Positions 1 through 5,710 of a DNA stretch of 7,964 nucleotides are shown here, one piece after another. The notes under the pieces were generated by a model that did not search any database, was not told where the DNA came from, and saw only the letters and a list, made by a program, of their open reading frames with translations. Made by a program: the position numbers and the translations under genes. Each line of letters opens with the position of its first letter. Position 1 is the stretch's first letter. Source of the stretch: Thermoflexales bacterium (GTDB lineage Bacteria > Chloroflexota > Anaerolineae > Fen-1058); the NCBI GenBank assembly GCA_016931085.1, contig JAFGFO010000188.1, positions 1 through 7,964 on the forward strand, written 5' to 3'.

Positions 1-210
1 CCGGTCGTGTTGGGGCGCGCCGAGGAGCGCGGGGTGCCCATCCTGCTGGTCAACATGGATACCTTGAGCACGGTCGAGGCCGTCGAGCGCTTTTTCGCCC
101 GCAGCCGCTTCCAGCAGCCGGAAAAGCTCGAGCGCTTTGCCGCTTTGCTGGACGAATACTTTGACTTTGCGGCTCTGTACGCCAGCCTGGGACTGAAAGT
201 GGGAGTGTAA
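1..210 (+). CDS. DRTGG-domain / phosphotransacetylase-like protein, C-terminal end (5' truncated)
   Basis: The frame is open from base 1 (it begins Pro-Val-Val-Leu-Gly) and stops at TAA 208-210, so only about the last 69 residues are in the window. The stretch VPILLVNMDTLSTVEAVERF followed by a helical, Phe-rich tail (FAALLDEYFDFAALYASLGL) resembles the end of the DRTGG domain in proteins that combine a BioD-like P-loop ATPase with a DRTGG module and are often annotated as phosphotransacetylase family proteins. That identification rests on recall of the family pattern. The P-loop and most of the protein lie outside the window, so no catalytic residue can be checked. The GTG at position 7 is internal, not a start. 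The gene is followed by a repeat-rich spacer rather than by a closely spaced partner. Confidence 0.6.
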   Translation, partial: PVVLGRAEERGVPILLVNMDTLSTVEAVERFFARSRFQQPEKLERFAALLDEYFDFAALYASLGLKVGV

Positions 211-236
211 AAGCTCCTCGCCAGGCACGAAAATAC

Positions 237-330
237 CTGTAACACAGAGAGGCACAGAGGTAACACCGAGATGCAGAGCTACACAGAGAAAAAGCTCTGT
301 GTAGCTCTGTGTCTTTGTGTAGCTCCGTGT
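237..330. repeat. Inverted pair of CACAGAG-type tandem repeats forming a long hairpin
   Basis: The left half repeats CACAGAG-like units about every 10 bp (near 243, 253, 264, 272, 282). The right half carries the complementary CTCTGTG-like units (near 295, 305, 314, 323). At the centre, 276-288 pairs perfectly with 295-307 (13 bp) around the 6-nt loop 289-294, and the stem continues outward to 270/313 with two G-T wobbles. It occupies the spacer between the DRTGG gene and the HExxH gene and may act as a terminator for the first, although no T-run follows it directly. A related CGCAGAG array lies at the other end of the window (7931-7957). Confidence 0.8.
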
Positions 331-349
331 AAGACTATTTTTGGGAATA

Positions 350-859
350 ATGACTGTGTCTGATCTCCCGGCGAAGTTGCCCGGCTGCTGCATCCGCCTG
401 CTGGCGCGGCCGGGCTGGTTCGAGGCGAATCTGCTCAGATCCGTCCGCCTGGCCTTGGCTAACCCCTTCGTGCGCCTCATCCAGCGCATGGCTGGCGTGC
501 CGGTGGCCGCCACGGCGATCGGCGACGTCATCTATTTTCGCCTGCCCGAGTATTTCGACCCTCATACACTTGGCGGTATTAGCCTGATCGCTCACGAGCT
601 GCGGCACGTGGAACAGTGCCGGGAGTGCGGCGGGCTTGTGCCCTACGCCATCCTGTACACCTGGGAGTACCTGCGCAAGGGCTATGGCACGACGATCTCG
701 TTCGAGGCCGAGGCCTACGAGCTGGGCGACGTTGTGTACGAGCACCTGCTGCGCGAATTCGACGCCAACCCCGGCCAGCCCCCCTGTGTGGGAGTGGCCG
801 GCCACCGGCTGAACCCGCACTATCGACTCTTGGTGCCGGCCCCGGTTTTGAATCGCTGA
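350..859 (+). CDS. DUF4157-like HExxH protein (putative zinc metallopeptidase fold)
   Basis: A 169-residue protein starting at ATG 350. A TTG three codons upstream (341) is possible but less likely. Neither start has a strong Shine-Dalgarno sequence. The key motif is AHELRHVEQ at residues 81-89, giving HExxH (H82, E83, H86). It is followed by an aromatic helix (YTWEYLRKGYG, about 103-113) and an acidic FEAEAYE segment (118-124) that could supply a third metal ligand. This order matches DUF4157-type domains, which typically read HELxHVxQ, then WEYL, then ExEA. No signal peptide or clear membrane segment is seen, though residues 1-50 are fairly hydrophobic. Substrate and partners are unknown. 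Some DUF4157 proteins occur with contractile injection systems or toxins, but nothing here supports that. The last codons (Leu-Asn-Arg-stop) lie in an inverted repeat shared with coaX. The metallopeptidase role is an inference from the motif. Confidence 0.7.
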   Translation: MTVSDLPAKLPGCCIRLLARPGWFEANLLRSVRLALANPFVRLIQRMAGVPVAATAIGDVIYFRLPEYFDPHTLGGISLIAHELRHVEQCRECGGLVPYAILYTWEYLRKGYGTTISFEAEAYELGDVVYEHLLREFDANPGQPPCVGVAGHRLNPHYRLLVPAPVLNR

Positions 860-943
860 CTCGCTGACTCGCCGAAGAGCGCTGATTGGCCGAGCGCGCC
901 TTCAGCGGTCTCACTCCGCTTCGCGTCAGCGCTTCAGCGATTC
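850..943. repeat. Nested inverted repeat with 8-bp tandem units between convergent genes
   Basis: GAATCGCTGA (850-859) is exactly complementary to 934-943, and AGCGCTGA (878-885) is exactly complementary to 926-933. The two right arms are adjacent, so the pairs form a nested hairpin with a left-side bulge (860-877). The left side is also a tandem of 8-bp CTCGCTGA-like units. The outer arms contain the TGA stops of the HExxH gene (857-859) and of coaX (934-936). It may act as a bidirectional terminator, although no T-tract is present. Confidence 0.75.
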
Positions 944-1698
944 AGTTCGTAGATCAGCCGCAGCCCGATCAACGTCAGGTGCGGCTCGACGGCCTCGATG
1001 ACGTCGGTCTCGGCCGCGATCAGCTCCGCCAGGCCGCCGGTGGCAATCACGCGTACGCCGGGGCCTAGCTCGGCGCCCATCCGCTTGACCAGGCCCTCGA
1101 CCATGCCGGCGTAGCCGAAAATCAGGCCGGACTGCATGGAGTGAATGGTGTTTTTGCCGATGGTAAGCGGTGGGCGGGCCAGCTCGACCTGGGGCAGCTT
1201 GGCCGCGAAACGAAACAGCGCCTCGGCGCCGGTGGCCAGGCCCGGCGCGATCGCCCCGCCTAAATAGTCCCCCGTGTCGCTGATGGCGTCAAAGGCGGTG
1301 GCGGTGCCAAAGGCGATGGCGATGGCCGGCCCGCCGTACAGTCGATAAGCCGCCGCCGCGTTGGACACGCGGTCGGAGCCTACTTCGGCCGGGTGGTCGG
1401 TGCGGATGCGTACGCCGGTGCGCACGCCCGGCCCGACGATGACGGGCGTGTGGTACAGATAACGCTGCGACAACTCGTTCATCACCGGCGTCAGGGGCGG
1501 GACGACGCACGAGATCGCGCAGCCACTCACCTCCTCGATCGGGATACTCTGCGAGGCAAACAGGTTCAGCAGCAGCATGGCGTACTCGTCAGTGAGCTGG
1601 GCGCGGTTGGTCGAGATACGCCAACTGGCGACGTATTCGTCGCCGCGAAACAGGCCGAATTTGATATTGGAGTTGCCGACGTCGATACAGAGTAGCAT
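934..1698 (-). CDS. coaX: Type III pantothenate kinase (CoaX)
   Basis: A 254-residue protein, the usual length for CoaX, which phosphorylates pantothenate with ATP in the first committed step of CoA synthesis in the cytosol. Type III enzymes are known to lack the CoA feedback inhibition of type I. Landmarks in order: DVGNSNIKFG at 6-15 (N-terminal phosphate motif), T37-DEYAMLL, GVRIRTDHPAEVGSDR ending at 110 with the conserved catalytic Asp109, FGTATAFDAIS at 130-140, GGAIAPGL at 147-154, GKNT at 181-184 and TGGLAEL at 220-226. One odd residue: the position before FGTA is Ala129 (codon GCC), where the family normally has Asp (DxGTA). The start ATG is 12 bp after the VTT gene stop, with only a weak ribosome-binding site, which suggests co-transcription and perhaps translational coupling. 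The function call is secure; activity is less certain because of Ala129. Confidence 0.93.
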   Translation of the reverse strand: MLLCIDVGNSNIKFGLFRGDEYVASWRISTNRAQLTDEYAMLLLNLFASQSIPIEEVSGCAISCVVPPLTPVMNELSQRYLYHTPVIVGPGVRTGVRIRTDHPAEVGSDRVSNAAAAYRLYGGPAIAIAFGTATAFDAISDTGDYLGGAIAPGLATGAEALFRFAAKLPQVELARPPLTIGKNTIHSMQSGLIFGYAGMVEGLVKRMGAELGPGVRVIATGGLAELIAAETDVIEAVEPHLTLIGLRLIYELNR

Positions 1699-1710
1699 AG
1701 TGATTGTCCG

Positions 1711-2283
1711 TCAAGTTTGGGGTGCCAGCCATTCACCGCCCCAGTAACCCAGGTACGCAAAGACGATGTTCTTGAGCACCTTGCCGGCGGTGGCGGCCAG
1801 CAAGTATTGCCACACGGGCATGCACAGCGCCCCGGCCACCATCCCGGCCACGTCAAAGACCGGATTGGGAATAGCCGCTAAAATAAAGATGATCCACGCC
1901 CCGTAACGCCGCATCCAGGCTGCCATCACCTGGTAACGTGCCCCATCCTTGATCAGGCCCTGGCCGCTGTAACCGGTCATGTAGCCGGTCAGCTCGCCCA
2001 CCGCCTGTCCAAAACCGGCCACGACACCCACCGCGATGGGGTTGAACACGGCGCCCATCACGGGCGTAATGGCCAACCCTGGCAGAGGCAGGATCAGTGT
2101 GGCATTGCTCAACAGCCCGACGATAAAGATCGCGACGTAGCCGTAGGATTGGAACTGCTGTATCCGGTCACGAAAATAGAACGCCGCCGCCGTGGCCGCG
2201 ATCAGGACCACGAGCGTCATCACCTGCACCAGGCGCAGCCGCCAGGTGGGTGGTGGAGGTGAGAGTGTGAGTGGCGTATCCAT
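1711..2283 (-). CDS. VTT/DedA-superfamily (SNARE-associated, TVP38-like) membrane protein
   Basis: A 190-residue integral membrane protein. Hydrophobic segments lie at about 19-37, 48-66, 71-98, 129-150 and 156-180. The family hallmarks are a Gly-rich GFGQAVGELTGYMTGYSG segment (about 90-107) and ILAAIPNPVFDVAGMVAGAL (134-153), corresponding to the re-entrant/Pro-containing half of the VTT domain found in DedA, TVP38 and related proteins. Members are linked to phospholipid scrambling or carrier-lipid flipping, but the substrate here cannot be told from sequence. The start ATG at 2283 fits the N-terminal Pro-rich cytosolic tail and is preceded by a GAGG-type site 10 nt upstream. It is first in a two-gene operon with coaX and has a promoter at 2418-2446 and a structured leader. 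No functional link to CoA synthesis is evident. Confidence 0.85.
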   Translation of the reverse strand: MDTPLTLSPPPPTWRLRLVQVMTLVVLIAATAAAFYFRDRIQQFQSYGYVAIFIVGLLSNATLILPLPGLAITPVMGAVFNPIAVGVVAGFGQAVGELTGYMTGYSGQGLIKDGARYQVMAAWMRRYGAWIIFILAAIPNPVFDVAGMVAGALCMPVWQYLLAATAGKVLKNIVFAYLGYWGGEWLAPQT

Positions 2284-2411
2284 ACGTGTTTAGCCTCTAC
2301 TCAAGTGCACGCTGCCTCGCGTGCGCATCTAGGCTATTCGCTATACCCGGTTGAAATCGATACATTCCAGCGTGCAAAACTTGCATTTCAACAGCTTATT
2401 CCGATAAGCCT
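2284..2411 (-). promoter_or_regulatory. Structured 5' leader of the VTT-coaX operon
   Basis: This is the predicted untranslated leader from a start near 2411 to the VTT ATG. It holds three inverted repeats: 2394-2399 with 2404-2409 (6 bp, 4-nt loop); 2350-2357 with 2385-2392 (8 bp) enclosing a small 2373-2377/2381-2385 stem; and 2307-2312 with 2319-2324 (6 bp, 6-nt loop). No known riboswitch class was recognised. It could be a regulatory leader, or the stems could be incidental. Confidence 0.4.
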
Positions 2412-2417
2412 GCAGCT

Positions 2418-2446
2418 ATTGTAGCACAAAGCCGGGCGCTTGCCAA
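2418..2446 (-). promoter_or_regulatory. Sigma70-type promoter for VTT-coaX
   Basis: Read on the minus strand: -35 TTGGCA (2446-2441, 5/6 match), 17-bp spacer, -10 TACAAT (2423-2418, 5/6 match) preceded by an extended TGC. The predicted start is near 2411. It is back to back with the plus-strand promoter at 2471-2499, leaving 24 bp between the two -35 boxes. Confidence 0.65.
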
Positions 2447-2470
2447 TGGAGCGAATGAATGAGCCACGGC

Positions 2471-2499
2471 TTGATGTGCAAAACGAGTTCTGTTATAAT
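2471..2499 (+). promoter_or_regulatory. Extended -10 promoter giving a leaderless mRNA
   Basis: -35 TTGATG (2471-2476, 4/6), exactly 17-bp spacer, perfect -10 TATAAT (2494-2499) preceded by TGT (extended -10). A start 7 nt after the -10 falls on the A of ATG 2506, so the transcript should have essentially no 5' leader. This also decides the start of the next gene against the upstream TTG at 2440 and ATG at 2446. Confidence 0.7.
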
Positions 2500-2505
2500 A
2501 GCACT

Positions 2506-3822
2506 ATGAAAACCCTGGTTGTCATTCCTAGCCTCCAGCACAAATATACTTTCTCTGCGCCATTGACCTGGCTGTTGAGCAGCCACGTCGAATGCGTCGA
2601 CGGCCTGTATGGATTTTCCCTGAACAAAGAAACTGCCCAAAAGTACGACCGCTTCATCGTGGAACTCAACTGGTTCATTGAGCTGTACGAATTCCAACTC
2701 ATTACTCGCTTCATCAAGAAACACAATCCACATTCATCGATACTGTTCGGAGGACTGTATAGCCAACTGAGATATCGAGAGATATTCAAGCATACGCCCG
2801 TCGATTACTTCATTCGGGGCGATGCTGAGGTGCCGATACAGCACTTTGTCGAAGGCGAGGATCCAAGAAAAATCCCGAACATGGTTGGAAGGGATTTCGA
2901 AAACCCCCACTCGTACATCTTTCAGCAGAAAGACTATCCCGGTCTCGAATTCAATCTCGATTGGTTCCCGGAATTCGAAAAGCGATGGCCCGAATTCCCT
3001 GCTCCTGGTGCCGACGTCGACCCGGATTTCAGCATGATGCCGCTTCTTCCAAACTATTGGGAAAGGCCCGGCCGAAAACTGCCGCCAGAATTTCAATGGC
3101 GAGTGCCGCCAAGAGGCGGAAGGTACCATTTACCCATGCTCATCACGGCCCGCGGATCCTGCCCGGTCGCCCACAAGGGATGCGAGTACTGTATGGGATC
3201 CAAAACCGAATTGGGCCGGTCGATCTACGGGAGACCCCCCGTGATCCTTGACAATGAGACCTGTGTCCTTCTCTTGAAGAAAATTGAAAAAAAATTCGAA
3301 CAGGTTTCGCTGTACATCAACAGCCCGTTCGCCTACGATTTCTCGCATGAACGGTTCGACCTGGATGCGACCATAGAAATCGATTCCAAGAGCACGGTCG
3401 AAGATGCTGCCAGGATCCTTCATGCCTTCCGCAGTGCACGTCTCCACACCGCGTTGTATGAGGAAGGCCTGGTCGGCGCGGAAATACGCAAAAACATTGA
3501 GGAATATAGCGCGATCGAAGATGACAATCACAAGGTATACTTTTTTGCTTCTCCAGAGGATGCCGCGAATCACCACATACCACCCCAGCGAAGATTGTAT
3601 TCAGAACTGTTATTTCCCGCCTGGGCTCACTGGGATTTCTACACTGATCGGAAAAATGCCCTGGCCAGGAGCAGTTCCTGGTACTTTGTGACCGGCCAGG
3701 TCAACTTGTATCCCGTTCCCAGGCAAATGCTCGTGCGCGTTGTCCGATTCTTTGTCACTCGTATCGCATTCCTCTTGCACCGTTTCAAGATCGTAGACCT
3801 GAAAAAAAAGCTCGTTTTTTGA
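2506..3822 (+). CDS. B12-binding-domain / radical-SAM-like protein of unknown function
   Basis: A 438-residue protein from ATG 2506 (MKTLVVIPSLQ). The frame is open upstream to TTG 2440, but the promoter covers that stretch. The N-terminal half follows the cobalamin-binding pattern of B12-binding radical SAM proteins: an initial beta strand, the SSILFGG turn at about 84-90, and VDYFIRGDAEVPIQHFVEG at about 107-125, equivalent to the usual D-x-V-x-R-G-E-x-E. The DxHxxG cobalamin-ligand motif is not seen. The SAM-type cluster motif is TARGSCPVAHKGCEYC, with Cys219, Cys226 and Cys229 (Cx6CxxC instead of Cx3CxxC). Later strands (VSLYIN, DATIEID, HTALYEEGL) fit a TIM-barrel-like core, and the C-terminus is basic and hydrophobic. 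Two A8 runs (3287-3294, 3802-3809) and visibly more A/T than the flanking genes hint at transfer. Family membership is likely; reaction and substrate are unknown. Confidence 0.65.
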   Translation: MKTLVVIPSLQHKYTFSAPLTWLLSSHVECVDGLYGFSLNKETAQKYDRFIVELNWFIELYEFQLITRFIKKHNPHSSILFGGLYSQLRYREIFKHTPVDYFIRGDAEVPIQHFVEGEDPRKIPNMVGRDFENPHSYIFQQKDYPGLEFNLDWFPEFEKRWPEFPAPGADVDPDFSMMPLLPNYWERPGRKLPPEFQWRVPPRGGRYHLPMLITARGSCPVAHKGCEYCMGSKTELGRSIYGRPPVILDNETCVLLLKKIEKKFEQVSLYINSPFAYDFSHERFDLDATIEIDSKSTVEDAARILHAFRSARLHTALYEEGLVGAEIRKNIEEYSAIEDDNHKVYFFASPEDAANHHIPPQRRLYSELLFPAWAHWDFYTDRKNALARSSSWYFVTGQVNLYPVPRQMLVRVVRFFVTRIAFLLHRFKIVDLKKKLVF

Positions 3823-3840
3823 TAGTATACGCTATCGACC

Positions 3841-3868
3841 TTGGCCAGGTCACATCAACTTTTGTAAT
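3841..3868 (+). promoter_or_regulatory. Possible promoter for the adenosine-specific kinase gene
   Basis: -35-like TTGGCC (3841-3846, 4/6), 16-bp spacer, -10-like TGTAAT (3863-3868, 5/6). It would give a leader of about 20 nt containing the AAGGAG site. Read-through from the radical-SAM-like gene 74 bp upstream is the alternative. That spacer also carries the short inverted repeats GATAG/CTATC (3821-3836) and GACCT/AGGTC (3836-3850). Confidence 0.35.
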
Positions 3869-3896
3869 GCCCTGGGAGGGCGGGTAAGGAGTAACT

Positions 3897-4379
3897 ATGG
3901 AAGTCAAGCTTGTCTCTATCGAAAAGCCGGAAGACGTCAACTTTATCTTGGGTCAGACTCACTTTATCAAGAGCGTCGAAGACATTTACGAAGCCGTGGT
4001 CTCGACGGTGCCTGGCGCCAAGTTCGGCCTGGCCTTTTGCGAGGCTTCAGGCGCGTGCCTGGTGCGAGTGGATGGCACCGACCCCGACATGATCGAGCTG
4101 GCCAAGAAGAACGCACTGGCGCTGGCGGCCGGTCACAGCTTCATCTTGTTCCTCGAGAACGTCTACCCCATCAACGTGCTGAACGCGATCAAGATGGTCC
4201 CCGAGGTATGCCGTATCTTTTGCGCCACGGCCAATCCCACCCAGGTGATCCTGGCCGAGACCGGGCAGGGGCGGGCCATTTTGGGCGTCGTCGACGGCGA
4301 GTCACCCAAGGGTGTCGAGGCTGAAGCGGACACGGCCTGGCGTAAGGACTTTTTGCGCAAGATCGGCTATAAGCGCTAG
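3897..4379 (+). CDS. Adenosine-specific kinase (DUF355/Adenosine_kin family)
   Basis: A 160-residue protein that matches the whole length of the adenosine-specific kinase family (COG1839 type, mainly known from archaea and some bacteria), which is unrelated to PfkB-type adenosine kinases. Recognisable blocks: KLVSIEKPEDVNFILGQTHF (4-23), PGAKFGLAFCEASGACLVRV (39-58), ELAKKNALALAAGHSFI (about 67-83), PINVLNAIKMVPEVCRIFCA (91-110), NPTQVILAETGQGRAILGVV (113-132) and the terminal WRKDFLRKIGYK. A strong AAGGAG (3886-3891) sits 5 nt before the ATG. The proposed role is phosphorylation of adenosine to AMP, based on limited family data. It is on the same strand as the radical-SAM-like gene, 74 bp downstream, and convergent with panD. 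Its TAG stop is the first three bases of a palindrome shared with panD. Family assignment is firm; physiological role is uncertain. Confidence 0.9.
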   Translation: MEVKLVSIEKPEDVNFILGQTHFIKSVEDIYEAVVSTVPGAKFGLAFCEASGACLVRVDGTDPDMIELAKKNALALAAGHSFILFLENVYPINVLNAIKMVPEVCRIFCATANPTQVILAETGQGRAILGVVDGESPKGVEAEADTAWRKDFLRKIGYKR

Positions 4380-4436
4380 GGGCGGGTTTCCCTGGCCTGC
4401 GCTGGGCGCAGCCCAGGACAGGCAAACCCGCCCCTA
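4377..4436. repeat. Large palindrome (TAGGGGCGGGTTT) that supplies the stops of two convergent genes
   Basis: Bases 4377-4389 pair perfectly with 4424-4436 (13 bp), enclosing a second small hairpin (CTGGG/CCCAG around 4402-4416). TAG 4377-4379 is the stop of the adenosine-specific kinase gene, and the minus-strand TAG 4436-4434 is the stop of panD. The outer sequence matches the palindrome at 7789-7816, so this looks like a dispersed repeat family with variable centres. A role as bidirectional terminator is plausible, but there is no T-tract on either side. Confidence 0.85.
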
Positions 4437-4808
4437 CAGGCGGCCTGACACGCGGCGGACCTCGGTCGGGCGGTTGTGGCCGTCCACGAACACAATCGCC
4501 GGCGCGTAATCTTCCGGTATAGGCTCAGACAGGGTGGTGTAGGCCATGATGATGACCTTGTCGCCCACGCTCACCAGGCGGGCGGCCGCCCCGTTGAGCT
4601 GGACCTGGCCGCTGCCCGGCGGGCCGGGGATCACGTAGGTCTCCAGGCGCGCGCCGTTGTCTACGTCCACCACCTGCACCCGCTCGTAGACGCGAATGCC
4701 GGCCGCCTGCAGCAAGTCGGTGTCAATCGTGATGCTGCCCTCATAGTTCACGTCGGCGCCGCTCACCGTGGCGCGGTGGATTTTGCTGTGTAAAAAGGTC
4801 CGGTACAT
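4434..4808 (-). CDS. panD: Aspartate 1-decarboxylase (PanD) proenzyme
   Basis: A 124-residue protein, typical of PanD, which decarboxylates L-aspartate to beta-alanine, the substrate PanC joins to pantoate. The start MYRTFLHSKIHRATVS carries conserved Lys9 and His11. Tyr22 and Gly24-Ser25 in YEGSIT are the self-cleavage site that produces the pyruvoyl group on Ser25. NGARLETY (50-57) supplies the Arg and Tyr of the active site, LNGAAARL (70-77) the conserved Asn-Gly-Ala-Ala stretch, and GDKVIIMAY (82-90) the last strand. All expected key residues are present, so it should be active after processing. It is the last gene of the pan cluster, 65 bp after the panC stop, with a weak AGGGA site before the ATG. 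The TAG stop lies in the 4377-4436 palindrome. Confidence 0.95.
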   Translation of the reverse strand: MYRTFLHSKIHRATVSGADVNYEGSITIDTDLLQAAGIRVYERVQVVDVDNGARLETYVIPGPPGSGQVQLNGAAARLVSVGDKVIIMAYTTLSEPIPEDYAPAIVFVDGHNRPTEVRRVSGRL

Positions 4809-4823
4809 TTTTCCCTGCCTTGC

Positions 4824-4878
4824 GATTACGTCTTACGTTTTACGCTTTACGTTTCACGTCTCCGCCTCACGTTTCACT
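4824..4878. repeat. Degenerate heptamer array (NTTTACG) between panC and panD
   Basis: Consecutive 7-bp units on the plus strand: GATTACG, TCTTACG, TTTTACG, CTTTACG, TTTCACG, then a 13-bp degenerate stretch ending CTCACG, then TTTCACT. The last unit contains the panC stop (TGA on the minus strand, 4876-4874). The array fills nearly all of the panC-panD spacer. Confidence 0.85.
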
Positions 4879-5710
4879 CTTCGAGCAGAAAATTATCGAT
4901 CAAGCGCGTGCTGCCCACCCGCACGGCCATCGAGAGCAGCACGCCACGGCTCGGCGCGCCCAACTCGGCCAGCGTCAGCGGGTCGGCGGCGCTGACGTAT
5001 TCGGGGCTAGCCAGCAGCTCACTAGCCAGGACATCGCGTATAGCCCGGCGCAGCGCCTCGCCGTCTCGCTCGCCGGCCTCCCAGGCCGCCTTGGCCGCGC
5101 ACAGCGAGCGGTAGAGCACCACTGCCGCCTGGCGCTGCGCGGGAGTCAGGTAGCTGTTGCGGCTGGACATGGCCAACCCGTCCGGCTCGCGCACGGTGGG
5201 GCAGACGACGATCTCGACCGGAAAATCCAGGTCGCACGCCATCTGCTTGATGACGGCCACCTGCTGGGCGTCCTTCTGCCCAAAATAGGCCCGCTCGGGC
5301 TGAAAGATGTTGAACAGCTTGGCGACGACGGTGGCCACACCCCGGAAATGCCCCGGCCGGGCCGCGCCTTCGAGCGGCAGCGTCACCTGCTCGACGTTCA
5401 CGTAGGTCTGAAAACCCGCCGGATAGAGTTCGTCCGGCTCGGGCGTGAATACCAGCTCGACGCCGGCCTCCTCCAGCAGTCTCAGATCGCGCGGCAGGTC
5501 GCGCGGGTAGCGTGCCAGGTCCTCGTGCGGGCCGAACTGGGTCGGGTTGACAAAGATACTGGCTGCCACGTGCTCGCATTCGGCCCTGGCGCGTTGGCAC
5601 AGCGACAGGTGCCCCTCGTGCAAATAGCCCATCGTCGGCACCAGCCCCCACGTGCCTGCCCTGCGAGCGCGAATCCGCCGCACGTCCGCGATTGTCGTGA
5701 CCGTCTCCAT
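4874..5710 (-). other. panC: PanC part: pantoate-beta-alanine ligase
   Basis: From internal Met323 (ATG 5710-5708) this is 278 residues, the usual length of a free-standing PanC. Counting from that Met: METVTTIADVRRIR, then VPTMGYLHEGHLSL (24-37) with the HxGH nucleotide-binding signature (HEGH 31-34), SIFVNPTQFGPHEDLARYPR, the FGQKDAQQ loop, and AMSSRNSYL (KMSKS-like). The C-terminus is VGSTRLIDNFLLEE. All expected ATP and pantoate motifs are present. The start ATG lies inside the heptamer AGTATGG, and the neighbouring units supply GGAG and AGGA, so the repeat could itself serve as a ribosome-binding site. Confidence 0.9.

Noticed and set aside
237..330. CRISPR-like interpretation of the CACAGAG array
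   Set aside because: Units are about 7 bp with 3-bp gaps. There are no 25-37 bp repeats with unique spacers and no cas genes.
335..820. Minus-strand frame of 161 codons opposite the HExxH gene
   Set aside because: It mirrors the plus-strand gene, which has the recognisable HELRHVEQ motif. The antisense translation shows no family pattern.
2440..2505. N-terminal extension of the radical-SAM-like protein from TTG 2440 or ATG 2446
   Set aside because: The stretch contains the -35 and perfect -10 boxes, and the protein-family start fits MKTLVVIP at 2506.
3802..3820. A8...T6 at the end of the radical-SAM-like gene as an intrinsic terminator or frameshift site
   Set aside because: The A/T stem is weak and lies inside the coding region. 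No overlapping frame downstream would make a frameshift meaningful.
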